Below are positions 24,221 to 32,309 of a stretch of 64,000 nucleotides of DNA, piece by piece. The translations under genes and the position numbers were made by a program. Under the pieces are notes generated by a model. It had not been told where the DNA came from. It did not search any database and saw only the letters and a program-made list of their open reading frames with translations. Position 1 is the stretch's first letter; each line of letters opens with the position of its first letter. The stretch lies in the NCBI RefSeq assembly GCF_018263855.1, contig NZ_CP073318.1, positions 7,254,001 to 7,318,000 of the forward strand. The letters are read 5' to 3'. The stretch is from Kutzneria sp. CA-103260 (GTDB lineage: Bacteria > Actinomycetota > Actinomycetes > Mycobacteriales > Pseudonocardiaceae).

Positions 24221-25785
24221 GACAGCTGGGACCAGAAGTCGCAGTGGTGGTCCCGGCTCAGGTCGGTCCGGGTGGCGCCGACCGGCTGCAGCGACCGGGT
24301 GGTGTCGCCGTCAGCGAAGCGGGGCCACGCGGGCAGGCCGGCTCCGTTCGGGTCGCCGGTGCGGGCGAAGTTGGTCCAGTAGCCCACCATCTGCCGGGAC
24401 AGCTCGGCCTGCTGCTCGGTGAACCGGACCCCCAGGTCGAACAGGTACGACACCTCCGACGAGTGGTAGGCGCCCTGGTCGTAGCCGGCCGGAAAGCCGA
24501 TGATGTCGGGCGCGGCGCGGTCGGCGAAGGAGAAGCTGTAGACCGGAACCCGCCGCGCCAGCTGGCGGTTCGCGGTCAGCGCCGGGCAGATCCAGGCCCG
24601 GTCCGTGGCCAGGGTGTTCCACGCCCGCATCGGCGAGTCGTGCACCGACAGCGGGTACTCCCGCGCCACCACGTCGGCCTGGTCGCCGAAGCTCTTGACC
24701 AGGTTGTGCCGGTACGCCGTCGCGTCGAACTTGCCGTTCTCCTGGTACAGCCAACCGAAGAAGCCCTGCTCCTCCCGGGTGTTTCCCTGCATCACCGGGA
24801 CGTGGTTGAACGCGCCCGTCCGCAGCGCCAGCCGCGGATCCAGCGGCAGCAGCGGCGTGCCGTAGCCCACCTGCTCGAAGTCGCCGTTGGCCTTGACCAG
24901 CGTCAGCAGGTCGGCCTCGCGCACGCAGTCGAGGTCGGCGCAGCCCAGCCGGCCGGCCAGTTCCCGGCCCCGGGCCGCGATCGTGTCCTGCGGGACCCAG
25001 AACGGCTGCGCCGTCGAATCCGGGTAGTTCAGGTTGGCCGGAAAGTTGGTGTCGCAGGCGCCACTTTCCACGATCGCCCGGTCGATCAGGCCCGTCGTGC
25101 CCGGCGAGGCCAGCTGCGCGCAGGTGGACAGCCCGCCGGCCGACTCGCCGAACACCGTGACGTTGTCGGGATCGCCGCCGAAGGCCCGGATGTTGTCGTG
25201 CACCCAGCGCAGCCCGGCCTGCTGGTCGGCGAGGCCGAACGTGCCGGAGTCGGGCAATCCCGGATAGCCGAAGAACCCGAGTGCTCCCAACCGGTAGGCG
25301 ACCGTGACCACGACGACGTCGCCGGCCCGGGAGAGCCGGCGGCCGTCGTAGTAGGTGGCCGCGCCGGAGTAGAAGCCCCCGCCGTGCAGCCACACCATGA
25401 CCGGCTTCGGCTTGGCGTCGGCCCGCTGTGGCGTGGTGACGTTCAGGTAGAGGCAGTCCTCCGACGAGCCCGGCATCAGCGAGTTCCCGTCCTCGCCCAG
25501 CTGCGGGCACGGCGCCGGCCGCTTCGTCGCGTCCCGCACGCCCGACCAGGACGCCGCCGGCCGCGGCGGCCGCCACCGCCGGTCACCGGTCGGCGGGGCC
25601 GCGAACGGAATCCCGCTGAACACTCTGGACTGGCCATCGAGGGTTCCTCGCACAAATCCGCTTCCGGTTGGCACGACGTCCCTTGTGGACTGACCCGACG
25701 CGGTCGACACCCCGACAAAGCCCAGGGTGGCGGCCAGCACGGCGGTCAGGGAGACAGCGGTGGACCGAATACCTTTTGTGGGCAT
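24217..25785 (-). CDS. Secreted type-B carboxylesterase
   Basis: A 522-residue alpha/beta hydrolase of the carboxylesterase type-B family. A Sec signal peptide spans about residues 1-30 (ending near TASGQS). The oxyanion region is WLHGGGF, the nucleophile elbow FGESAGG, and the early signature EDCLYLNV. The catalytic histidine is probably in the YHSSEVSYLF block. Paired cysteines (CPQ, EDC; GACD, GCADLDC) fit an exported protein. It hydrolyses esters outside the cell, with an unknown physiological substrate. It stands alone, convergent with the LysR gene. Confidence 0.9.
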   Translation of the reverse strand: MPTKGIRSTAVSLTAVLAATLGFVGVSTASGQSTRDVVPTGSGFVRGTLDGQSRVFSGIPFAAPPTGDRRWRPPRPAASWSGVRDATKRPAPCPQLGEDGNSLMPGSSEDCLYLNVTTPQRADAKPKPVMVWLHGGGFYSGAATYYDGRRLSRAGDVVVVTVAYRLGALGFFGYPGLPDSGTFGLADQQAGLRWVHDNIRAFGGDPDNVTVFGESAGGLSTCAQLASPGTTGLIDRAIVESGACDTNFPANLNYPDSTAQPFWVPQDTIAARGRELAGRLGCADLDCVREADLLTLVKANGDFEQVGYGTPLLPLDPRLALRTGAFNHVPVMQGNTREEQGFFGWLYQENGKFDATAYRHNLVKSFGDQADVVAREYPLSVHDSPMRAWNTLATDRAWICPALTANRQLARRVPVYSFSFADRAAPDIIGFPAGYDQGAYHSSEVSYLFDLGVRFTEQQAELSRQMVGYWTNFARTGDPNGAGLPAWPRFADGDTTRSLQPVGATRTDLSRDHHCDFWSQLS

Positions 25786-25909
25786 GGTTTCACGGTACGG
25801 CCACCGGCCGGTCGGCCGTATCGCTCGATGGTGGCGAACCGGCGACGACCTTCGCGGACCACCATGCGACTAAAGTTCCACCCCGGCCGCCAACGGACAG
25901 GTTCGACCG

Positions 25910-25946
25910 CACCGCCGGCATGACCACTGTCTCCAGGCCGGCGGTG
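25910..25946 (-). terminator. Terminator downstream of the SDR gene
   Basis: Perfect 10-bp arms CACCGCCGGC (25910-25919) and GCCGGCGGTG (25937-25946) around a 17-base loop, 39 bp past the stop of the leftward SDR gene. Confidence 0.45.
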
Positions 25947-25984
25947 TGGTTATCCAGGTGAGCTTTATTCGTGTTTGCCGCCGT

Positions 25985-26683
25985 TCAGGCGAGGGCCGGG
26001 TACAGCGCGGTGACGGGCTGCGAGATCGCGGCGCGCACCTTCTTGCTCAGCTCGTCGACGAGCAGTTCGTGCTCGCCCGCCGCCAACGCGTCGAAGACGG
26101 CGGCGGCCACGTCGGCCGGCTTGTTCATGCCGGACCGGTCGCTGCCCTCCTGCATCGGCGTGTCGGTCGGACCCGGGTAGACGCCGAGCACCTGGACCCC
26201 GTCCGGCGCGAGCTCCAGCCGGAAGGCGTTCGTGGCCATCCACAGTCCCGCCTTGGACACGCTGTGCGCCTTGCCGACGGCGAACCAGCTCAGCACCGAG
26301 CCCACGTTGACCAGTGCGCCCTTGGCTTCCCGCAGCGCCGGCGCGAACGCACGGGTGAGGCGGATCGCGCCGATCAGGTTGGTCTCGATGGTGTCCGTGA
26401 TGTCGTCGAACGGGGCGGTCAGCAGGTCTCCCCGCGGGAAGACGGCGGCGTTGTTGACCAGGATCGTGGTGTCGCCGGCCTGATCGAGGGCCTGCTCGAC
26501 GGAGGCCGGGTCGGTCACGTCCAGCCGCACCGGCACAACGCGGTCGTCGTCCCAGGCCCTGGGCGCGCGGGCCGCCGCGTAGACCCGGCGGGCGCCTCGC
26601 TCCAGCGCGCCGGCGACCAACGCCGTGCCGAGCCCGCCGTTGGCGCCGGTCACGAACACGGTGGCGTTGCTCAGGGTTGTCAT
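25985..26683 (-). CDS. SDR-family protein lacking the catalytic tyrosine
   Basis: A 232-residue SDR-fold protein. The cofactor motif TGANGGLG, structural motif NNAA and serine block VGSVLSW are present. The Y-x-x-x-K motif reads H-S-V-S-K (in GKAHSVSKAG), so histidine replaces the catalytic tyrosine while the lysine stays. It may be catalytically altered or use another proton donor. The ATG at 26683 is chosen from the motif spacing. It diverges from an HxlR-type regulator across a promoter with tandem 19-bp repeats, and so is probably that regulator's target. Confidence 0.85.
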   Translation of the reverse strand: MTTLSNATVFVTGANGGLGTALVAGALERGARRVYAAARAPRAWDDDRVVPVRLDVTDPASVEQALDQAGDTTILVNNAAVFPRGDLLTAPFDDITDTIETNLIGAIRLTRAFAPALREAKGALVNVGSVLSWFAVGKAHSVSKAGLWMATNAFRLELAPDGVQVLGVYPGPTDTPMQEGSDRSGMNKPADVAAAVFDALAAGEHELLVDELSKKVRAAISQPVTALYPALA

Positions 26684-26749
26684 CGTCGGTTCCTTCCGTA
26701 GCCCGCGGCCACTCGGCATCGCGGGGGTGTGGCAACGACGCTAACCATC

Positions 26750-26787
26750 AAGCTTCGTTTTTGCAAGTAAGCTTCGTTTGAGCAAGT
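26750..26787. promoter_or_regulatory. Tandem 19-bp operator repeats
   Basis: Two directly repeated 19-mers, AAGCTTCGTTTTTGCAAGT (26750-26768) and AAGCTTCGTTTGAGCAAGT (26769-26787), match at 17 of 19 positions with no spacer. They fill the space between the divergent SDR gene and the HxlR-type regulator. This AT-rich island stands out from its surroundings. Confidence 0.6.
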
Positions 26788-26803
26788 TTGCTACGTTAGA
26801 CGC

Positions 26804-27451
26804 GTGAAGCGACGCGAGTTCGGCCAGCACTGCGGTCTGGCACGGGCCCTGGAGTTGGTGGGTGAGCGCTGGGCCCTGCTGGTCGTCCGGGATCTCACGG
26901 TGCGCCCGCGCCGCTACACCGACCTGCTCGAAGGCCTGCCGGGCATTCCCACCAACGTGCTCTCCACCCGGCTCAAGGAGCTGGAACAGGCCGGCATCGT
27001 GGAGCGCCAGGTCGCGCCCGCGCCGCAGCGGGGCGTCGTCTACACGCTGACCGCCGCCGGCCACGAGCTCGAACCGGCCATCCTCGCCCTCGGCCGCTGG
27101 GGCGCCACCCAGCTCGGCGAACCCCGGCCGGGCGACATCGTCACCCCCGAGTCGGTCACCATGACCCTGCGGGCGACGTTCAACCACGGGGCGGCCGCCG
27201 GCCTCACCGCCTCCTGGGAGATCCGCGCCGCCGACCTGGTGCTGCACGCCGTCGTCACCGACGGCAAGCCCGACATCGGCCCCGGCCCCGCCCCGGGCGA
27301 CCCCGACCTCGTCGTCACCGTCGACCCGGCCGGCGAGCTGCCGTCGTACGAGAACCTCATGCAGGCCATGAAATGCGGCCTGGTCCAGCTGGCCGGACCG
27401 CGCGAACTGCTGGACACCTTTCTCCACCTGTTCACCGCTCAGGGGGCCTGA
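26804..27451 (+). CDS. HxlR-type regulator with C-terminal SCP2-like domain
   Basis: A 215-residue protein. The HxlR winged helix (residues about 8-95, VGERWALLVVRDLTVRPRRYTDL) is followed by a domain of about 100 residues resembling SCP2 sterol-carrier folds (DLVLHAVVTDGKPDI), likely the ligand-binding part. The GTG at 26804 sits 17 bp after tandem repeats that are probably its operator. It is coupled to the downstream serine hydrolase by a TGATG stop-start overlap and diverges from an SDR gene. Autoregulation and control of the SDR gene are likely. Confidence 0.85.
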   Translation: MKRREFGQHCGLARALELVGERWALLVVRDLTVRPRRYTDLLEGLPGIPTNVLSTRLKELEQAGIVERQVAPAPQRGVVYTLTAAGHELEPAILALGRWGATQLGEPRPGDIVTPESVTMTLRATFNHGAAAGLTASWEIRAADLVLHAVVTDGKPDIGPGPAPGDPDLVVTVDPAGELPSYENLMQAMKCGLVQLAGPRELLDTFLHLFTAQGA

Positions 27452-28731
27452 TGCTGCCGGCGGAGTGGCCGTCCGTGCTGACGCGACTGGACCGTCAGTC
27501 GCAATGGTTACAGGCCTCGCCCGACCAGGTCGGACTGCCGGAGCTGATGCGGCTCTACGACGTGCCGGCGGTGAGTCTCGCGGTGCGGCAGGACGGCGCC
27601 GAGCCGTGGTCGCAGGCGTACGGGGAGCAGGTGAGCCCCCGCTCGATCTTCCAGGCCTGCTCGATCAGCAAGCACGTGGCGGCGTTCGGCACGGTCCGGT
27701 TGGTGGATCACGGCGTGCTGGATCTCGACGAGAACATCGAGGCATACCTGACGTCGTGGCGGCTGCCGGCGACCGATGGCTGGCGGCCGGTGGTGACGAT
27801 CCGGCAGCTGCTGGCCCACACCGCCGGGTTGTCCTACAACTGGTTCCGGGGATTCGGCCCGGGCGAGGCGGTGCCGGAGATGGTCGACGTGTTGGCCGGT
27901 CGGCTGCCGGCGACGAGCCCGCCGGTGCGGGCGACCATGTTGCCGGGCAGTGCTTTCCGCTATTCCGGCAGTCACTACGCCGTGTTGCAGCAGCTGCTGG
28001 AGGACGTCACCAGAACCGGCTTCGCCGAGCTGATGCAGTCGCTGGTGCTGGCACCGCTGGGCATGGACGACAGCAGCTACGACCAGGATTTCCCGCACCG
28101 CCACGGCGAAGTCGCCGCCGGCCACCACGTGAACGGCACGCAGCTGCGCGGCGGTTGGCGGGTGCAGCCGGAGCTGGCCGGGGCCGGTATGTGGACCACG
28201 CCGTCGGATCTGACCCGGGTGGGCGTCGAGATGGCGCAGGCCATCGCCGGCCGATCCGAGCTGCTGTCCCGGGAACTGGCTAACGAGATGATCACGCCGC
28301 AGGTGCCGGGCGGCATCGGCCTGGGGACCTTCGTGCGAGACGACAGGTTCGGCCACACCGGCGGCAACGCCGGCTACGGCTGCTGGCTGTTCACCTGGCC
28401 GGCCACCGGCACGACGATGGCCGTGATGACCAACAACGAGATGGCCGACGAGGTCCGGCGCGCGGTGCTGGCCGCCGCCGAACACCAGTACGGACAGACC
28501 CCGCAGGTCACGTCGACCGGCGTCGCGGGGACGTACGACGTGCACGACGGCTACTCGATCACCATCACCGACGATCTTGTCCTGCACGCGCCCGGGCAGC
28601 CCCCGATCACGTTGCGGGTCCAGCCCGACGGCCGGTTGCGGGCCGTCGGGCTGGACTGCGAGCTCACTGTGGTGGACCAGGTTCTGGAGCTGCGCCAGCA
28701 GGATCTGGTCCTGACCGCGAAGCGCCGCTAG
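27451..28731 (+). CDS. Beta-lactamase-family (class C-like) serine hydrolase
   Basis: A 426-residue protein of the AmpC/penicillin-binding-like hydrolase family. The nucleophile motif S71-I-S-K74, the tyrosine motif Y171-S-G and HTGG near the KTG position are all in order. A small beta-rich C-terminal domain (about 350-426) follows, as in many esterase-type members. There is no signal peptide, so it is probably a cytoplasmic esterase or peptidase rather than a resistance enzyme. Its ATG overlaps the HxlR gene's stop (TGATG), indicating co-translation. It is convergent with the sigma-factor partner gene (4-bp overlap). Confidence 0.87.
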   Translation: MLPAEWPSVLTRLDRQSQWLQASPDQVGLPELMRLYDVPAVSLAVRQDGAEPWSQAYGEQVSPRSIFQACSISKHVAAFGTVRLVDHGVLDLDENIEAYLTSWRLPATDGWRPVVTIRQLLAHTAGLSYNWFRGFGPGEAVPEMVDVLAGRLPATSPPVRATMLPGSAFRYSGSHYAVLQQLLEDVTRTGFAELMQSLVLAPLGMDDSSYDQDFPHRHGEVAAGHHVNGTQLRGGWRVQPELAGAGMWTTPSDLTRVGVEMAQAIAGRSELLSRELANEMITPQVPGGIGLGTFVRDDRFGHTGGNAGYGCWLFTWPATGTTMAVMTNNEMADEVRRAVLAAAEHQYGQTPQVTSTGVAGTYDVHDGYSITITDDLVLHAPGQPPITLRVQPDGRLRAVGLDCELTVVDQVLELRQQDLVLTAKRR

Positions 28732-29417
28732 GAGCGGAACGGGCCCTCGATCACCTGCCCGGTGTCGAGAGTGGCCTTGACGCGGTTGCTGGTGTAGCTG
28801 TTGCTGTCCTCGGCGAACTTGGTCCGCACGATGAACGTGCCGTCCTTCAGGGTCGTGGGAACGGCCACCTTGTCCGGGCCCACCAGCGCCACCTGGGCCA
28901 CGTTGCCGGCTGTGATTCCGAAGTGGATGGACTCGGTGTCGAAGTTGTCGGAGCTGAGATAGTCCCACGGTCGCGAGGCGGTGAGATTGCCGTACGTGTG
29001 GCGGGTGCTGACGCCGCCCATGATGCCCGTGGGCTTGCCGTTGGTCAGGACGCAGACACCCGCGTACTCGTCACTGCGGATCACCACGTAGCTGAGCTTC
29101 GAGTCGTAGTCGAGCTTGGCGCCCGCCCGCCAGCTGCCCGACGGGATCTCGGCGTAGGGGGTGTGGATGCAGTCGTTGACCAGCTGCATGTCCGGGCCGG
29201 CGGCGGCGGTTGCCGGGCCCCCGCCCCGAATCAGCGGCAGGGCGAACACCACACCGGCGGCCAGCAGGATCACCGCGGCGGCGGCCGTCAGCGGCGCACG
29301 CCAGGTGCGAAACCGGTTGCCCGGCACCTCCAGCTGCGGCTCGATCTCCTCCCACAACCGATCCCGCAGGCCCTCGGGCATCGGTCGCTGCTCCGGCAGG
29401 TCGGCGGTCTCGTTCAT
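28728..29417 (-). CDS. Membrane partner of an ECF sigma factor (putative anti-sigma)
   Basis: A 229-residue, single-pass protein: cytoplasmic N-terminus (about 1-40), membrane segment (about 41-65), and an outer domain of about 160 residues with two cysteines. Its gene overlaps the sigma-factor gene by 4 bp (ATGA), the usual place for an anti-sigma factor, but I see no HxxxCxxC zinc motif. The outer domain is clearly related to the secreted protein at 30176-30793, with blocks such as STRHTY, YLSS, LVGPD and LKDGTFIxxTKFAEDSN. The anti-sigma role is inferred from position and topology. Confidence 0.65.
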   Translation of the reverse strand: MNETADLPEQRPMPEGLRDRLWEEIEPQLEVPGNRFRTWRAPLTAAAAVILLAAGVVFALPLIRGGGPATAAAGPDMQLVNDCIHTPYAEIPSGSWRAGAKLDYDSKLSYVVIRSDEYAGVCVLTNGKPTGIMGGVSTRHTYGNLTASRPWDYLSSDNFDTESIHFGITAGNVAQVALVGPDKVAVPTTLKDGTFIVRTKFAEDSNSYTSNRVKATLDTGQVIEGPFRS

Positions 29418-30085
29418 GGCCCCTCCTCAAGGGCTCTCAAGTCGATGCCCGGGCCGGTGTCGCGCAGTAAGCCACGAAGCTTACTGCGGGCACGCGAGAT
29501 CCGGGCCCGCACGCTCACCTCGGCGATGCCCAGCACCTCGGCGGCGTCGGCGATGGACACCTCACCGAGCAGGCACAGCTCGACCGCCCGCCGCTCCCCT
29601 TTGGGCAGCCGTTCGACGGCGTCGAGCACCTCCCGCAGCCGGTGGTCGGCGTCCATCTGGTCGACCACGTCGTCGGCGTGGTCGCGGGTGGTGTCGTTGA
29701 GCGGGATCCGGGTCAGCACCCGGGAGAACCGGCCGGCGCGGCGGAACTCGTGCCGGGCCAGGTTGCTGGCCACGGTGAACAGCCACGGCCGCGCGCTGGC
29801 GTTGACCAGCGTCATCTCGGACAACTTGTGCCACGCGGCCAGGAAGGTCGAGGAGGTCAGGTCCTCGGCCACCGACCACGATCCGGTCAGGCGGTAGGCG
29901 TAGTTCCACACCGCCTCGGCATGCCGCCGGTACAGCTCGCCGAACGCGCCGCGGTCGCCGCGCGCGGCCTGCTCCCAGAGCGCCTGGTCGTCGCTCAGCG
30001 GAGGAGCCTGAGGGTCCGCGTCGCCGTCCTGCCCGGCGCGCGTCTCGGGTCGCCGCACCCATTCTCCAGCCGTCGTCACACCCAT
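29414..30085 (-). CDS. ECF-type RNA polymerase sigma factor
   Basis: A 223-residue sigma factor. Region 2 (about 40-110, FGELYRRHAEAVWNYAYRLTG, PWLFTVASNLARHEFRR) and region 4 (about 150-205, LPKGERRAVELCLLGEVSIADAAEVLG) are separated by a short linker. Within ECF factors it resembles the large actinobacterial groups with a two-gene sigma/membrane-partner operon. The ATG at 30085 lies close to the end of the upstream gene's terminator. Its target promoters are unknown; the paralogous secreted protein upstream is a candidate. Confidence 0.9.
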   Translation of the reverse strand: MGVTTAGEWVRRPETRAGQDGDADPQAPPLSDDQALWEQAARGDRGAFGELYRRHAEAVWNYAYRLTGSWSVAEDLTSSTFLAAWHKLSEMTLVNASARPWLFTVASNLARHEFRRAGRFSRVLTRIPLNDTTRDHADDVVDQMDADHRLREVLDAVERLPKGERRAVELCLLGEVSIADAAEVLGIAEVSVRARISRARSKLRGLLRDTGPGIDLRALEEGP

Positions 30086-30133
30086 TGAGTTCCCACTCGC
30101 CTGGCCAGTGTTGCGTCTGGCTGACAGCCGAGC

Positions 30134-30167
30134 TCCGGCCGCGCCGCTGGTCAGCGACGCGGCCGGA
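30134..30167 (-). terminator. Terminator of the secreted-paralogue gene
   Basis: Arms at 30134-30148 and 30153-30167 pair at 14 of 15 positions around a four-base loop. It lies 9 bp after the stop of the leftward gene at 30176-30793 and before the sigma-factor gene. Confidence 0.6.
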
Positions 30168-30175
30168 TTCGGATG

Positions 30176-30793
30176 CTAGCCGCGGAACGGACCGGTCACC
30201 ACCTGGCCGTTGTCGAGGGTCGCTCGGACGTGGTTGCTCGTGGACTGGTTGCTGTCCTCGGCGAACTTGGTCTTGGCGATGAACGTGCCGTCCTTGAGGA
30301 CAGTGGGGGTCTGCGAGCCGTCCGGACCCACCAGCGCCACCTTGGCCACGTTGTCGGTGGCGATTCCGAAGTGGACGGACTCGTTGTCGGTGTTCCAGGA
30401 GCTGAGGTAGTCGAACGGCCGCGCCGAGGTGAGGTTGGTGTAGGTGTGGCGCGTGCTCACGTCGCCGCCCATCACGCTGCCGGCCTTGCCGTTCTCGATC
30501 ACGCAGACGGCCGCCTGCTTGTCGTTGCGGATCACCAGGAAGCCCAGCTGGGCGCTCAGGTCGTAGCGGGCGCCCGCGCGCCAGCTGGCCGGGTTGGGGA
30601 TGCCCTGGGTGTTGCGCACGCACTCCTTGGCGATCAGCGCGTCCCCGGTGGCGTGGTCGTCGGCGGCGCCGGCCGCCACGTTCACGGTCGGCGCCGAGCT
30701 GGGGATGGCGGCGAACGCCACCGCGCTGCCGGCGGCGATCGCGACGGCCGCGGCGGCCACGGACAGGGTCAAGGTCAGCTTCTTCGTCGTCAT
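30176..30793 (-). CDS. Secreted paralogue of the sigma-partner outer domain
   Basis: A 205-residue exported protein with a Sec signal peptide (residues about 1-28, ending AVAFAA). The mature part repeats the outer domain of the putative anti-sigma protein two genes downstream: ASWRAGARYDL / GSWRAGAKLDY, DVSTRHTYTNLTSARPFDYL / GVSTRHTYGNLTASRPWDYL, and LKDGTFIAKTKFAEDSNQS / LKDGTFIVRTKFAEDSNSY. Two conserved cysteines may form a disulphide. A duplication is evident. It may compete for, or deliver, the signal seen by the membrane protein; that is inference. Confidence 0.7.
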   Translation of the reverse strand: MTTKKLTLTLSVAAAAVAIAAGSAVAFAAIPSSAPTVNVAAGAADDHATGDALIAKECVRNTQGIPNPASWRAGARYDLSAQLGFLVIRNDKQAAVCVIENGKAGSVMGGDVSTRHTYTNLTSARPFDYLSSWNTDNESVHFGIATDNVAKVALVGPDGSQTPTVLKDGTFIAKTKFAEDSNQSTSNHVRATLDNGQVVTGPFRG

Positions 30794-30848
30794 GCCCGGT
30801 GTGTTCCCACCGGCCCCGAGAGTGTTGCGTTTTGCGCAGTGACCCCCG

Positions 30849-31070
30849 TCACCTGCCGTGCTTCTTGTGCACGGCCTGTTTGCTGACGCCCAGCACCTCG
30901 GCGATCTCGGCCCAGGTCCGGCCCTGGTCCCGGGCCCGCCGCACGAGGACCGCTTCCTGGTGCTCCATCTCGCGGCGCACCTCGACGGCCGCCGCCAGCC
31001 CGACCATGGGATCCGCGTCGTCGGCGGTCCTGGCGAGCGTCAGCAGCCGGTCGATCTCCACGGCTGTCAT
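30849..31070 (-). CDS. Small HTH protein
   Basis: A 73-residue protein whose C-terminal half is a helix-turn-helix of the sigma-region-4/MarR-like kind (GRTWAEIAEVLGVSKQAVHKKHG). The N-terminal half is a short helical stretch. Similar stand-alone HTH proteins are widespread in actinomycetes with no defined role. It is the last gene of a three-gene leftward operon: the VOC gene ends 16 bp upstream and the MerR gene heads the operon. Confidence 0.75.
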   Translation of the reverse strand: MTAVEIDRLLTLARTADDADPMVGLAAAVEVRREMEHQEAVLVRRARDQGRTWAEIAEVLGVSKQAVHKKHGR

Positions 31071-31086
31071 CTTAGGTAACCGCCGG

Positions 31087-31434
31087 CTAGGCCCCGATGA
31101 GGTCGAACTCGTTGCCCTCCGGGTCGGCGAGGGTGATCCAGTGCGCGCCGGCCTCGGTGAACTCGCCGCCCCGGGCAGCCCCGAGCGACACCAGACGGGC
31201 CGCCTCCGCGTCCAGGTCGGTCGAGACCAGGTCGAGGTGCACTCGGTTTTTCGCCGTCTTCCCTTCCGACACCTTGATGAACATCATGCGCGGCCGGTCG
31301 TCCTTGCCGTCGATGGAGGCGAAGACCTCGCTGGCGTCCGGGTCGACGGCGCGATCCGTTGCCCTGGCCCAGAATTCGGCCAGCTCGGCCGCGTTCGCGC
31401 AGTCGAAAGTGATCGCGTAGACGATGGTTCCCAT
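31087..31434 (-). CDS. VOC-superfamily (glyoxalase-like) protein
   Basis: A 115-residue single VOC module with paired beta-alpha-beta-beta-beta elements: TIVYAITFDCANAAELAEFW at the start and WITLADPEGNEFDLI at the end. The C-terminal glutamate is a usual metal ligand in this fold. Such small proteins act as dioxygenases, lyases, or drug-binding resistance proteins. It lies 15 bp downstream of a MerR regulator with an effector-binding domain, which suggests response to a small hydrophobic compound. Confidence 0.82.
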   Translation of the reverse strand: MGTIVYAITFDCANAAELAEFWARATDRAVDPDASEVFASIDGKDDRPRMMFIKVSEGKTAKNRVHLDLVSTDLDAEAARLVSLGAARGGEFTEAGAHWITLADPEGNEFDLIGA

Positions 31435-31449
31435 GTGGTGCTCCCGTTG

Positions 31450-32235
31450 TCAGTCAGTGGTGTGCCGGACCGGCCAGCACACCTCGGTCTCGGTCGGGCT
31501 GGCCAGGTAGTGCTCGCGGATCGGGCCGTCCGCACCTATGGCGCGCTCAGCGACGTACGTGCCGAGCGCGCCATAGGTCTGGTCCAGCTCACTGAACGGC
31601 CCCTGGTGCAGGGTGACCGCCAGTTCCACGGCCGGAATCTCGAACGGCTCGACGTCACCGCGCCCGGACGGCTCGCCGTCCACCGGCACGAACGCGAGGA
31701 CGTCTCCGGCGTCGTCAGTGAAGAACTCGCTGTGGTAGAGGCAGCCGTCGGGTCCGACCCGGTGATCCCCCACCGCCGCGTGCAGGCGGCCGAAGGCGTC
31801 GCCCCACCACCGCTCGCAGTCGCTCATGGCGATCCGATCCCGCACGGCCAGCACCGTCATAGCCGGAACCGAGCGGTACTCGACCTCGATCGCCGGTGGC
31901 CCCTGCTCCAGCAGCAGCCGCAACGAGGTCACCGCCGCCTGCGTGCGTTCCAGCTGCTCCTCCACCCGCCGCAGGTGGGCCCCGATCACCGCATTGCGCC
32001 CCGCCACGTCCGGGGCCGCCAGCACCGCCCGCACCTCCTCCAGCGGCATGCCCAGGTCCCGGAACCGCCGGATCACCTGCGCCGTCCGGGCCTGCTCCGG
32101 CCGGTACAGCCGGTGCCCGCTGACCGGGTCGATCACCGCCGGCAGCAGCAGCCCCACGTCGTGGTAGTGACGCAGCGCCTTGACGCTCAGGTAGGTCATC
32201 CGCGAGAAGTCGCCGATGGGCAGCAGCACAGCCAT
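31450..32235 (-). CDS. MerR-family regulator with GyrI-like effector domain
   Basis: A 261-residue protein. The MerR winged HTH (residues about 8-75, SRMTYLSVKALRHYHDVGLL, SGHRLYRPEQ) is followed by a dimerisation coiled coil (about 85-115) and a GyrI/BmrR-like ligand-binding domain (about 118-261). It belongs to the multidrug-sensing MerR group, not the metal-sensing one, as no cysteine cluster is present. The ATG at 32235 gives the family N-terminus. It heads a MerR-VOC-HTH operon and diverges from an acyl-CoA ligase-like gene 74 bp away, which may be its target. Confidence 0.88.
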   Translation of the reverse strand: MAVLLPIGDFSRMTYLSVKALRHYHDVGLLLPAVIDPVSGHRLYRPEQARTAQVIRRFRDLGMPLEEVRAVLAAPDVAGRNAVIGAHLRRVEEQLERTQAAVTSLRLLLEQGPPAIEVEYRSVPAMTVLAVRDRIAMSDCERWWGDAFGRLHAAVGDHRVGPDGCLYHSEFFTDDAGDVLAFVPVDGEPSGRGDVEPFEIPAVELAVTLHQGPFSELDQTYGALGTYVAERAIGADGPIREHYLASPTETEVCWPVRHTTD

Positions 32236-32309
32236 GCCCCGATCCTGGCCCCTCCCCTTACCGGAGGTGCAACTCGAAACCCGCACGGACCGGCCGGCGA
32301 TCGGGCAGC

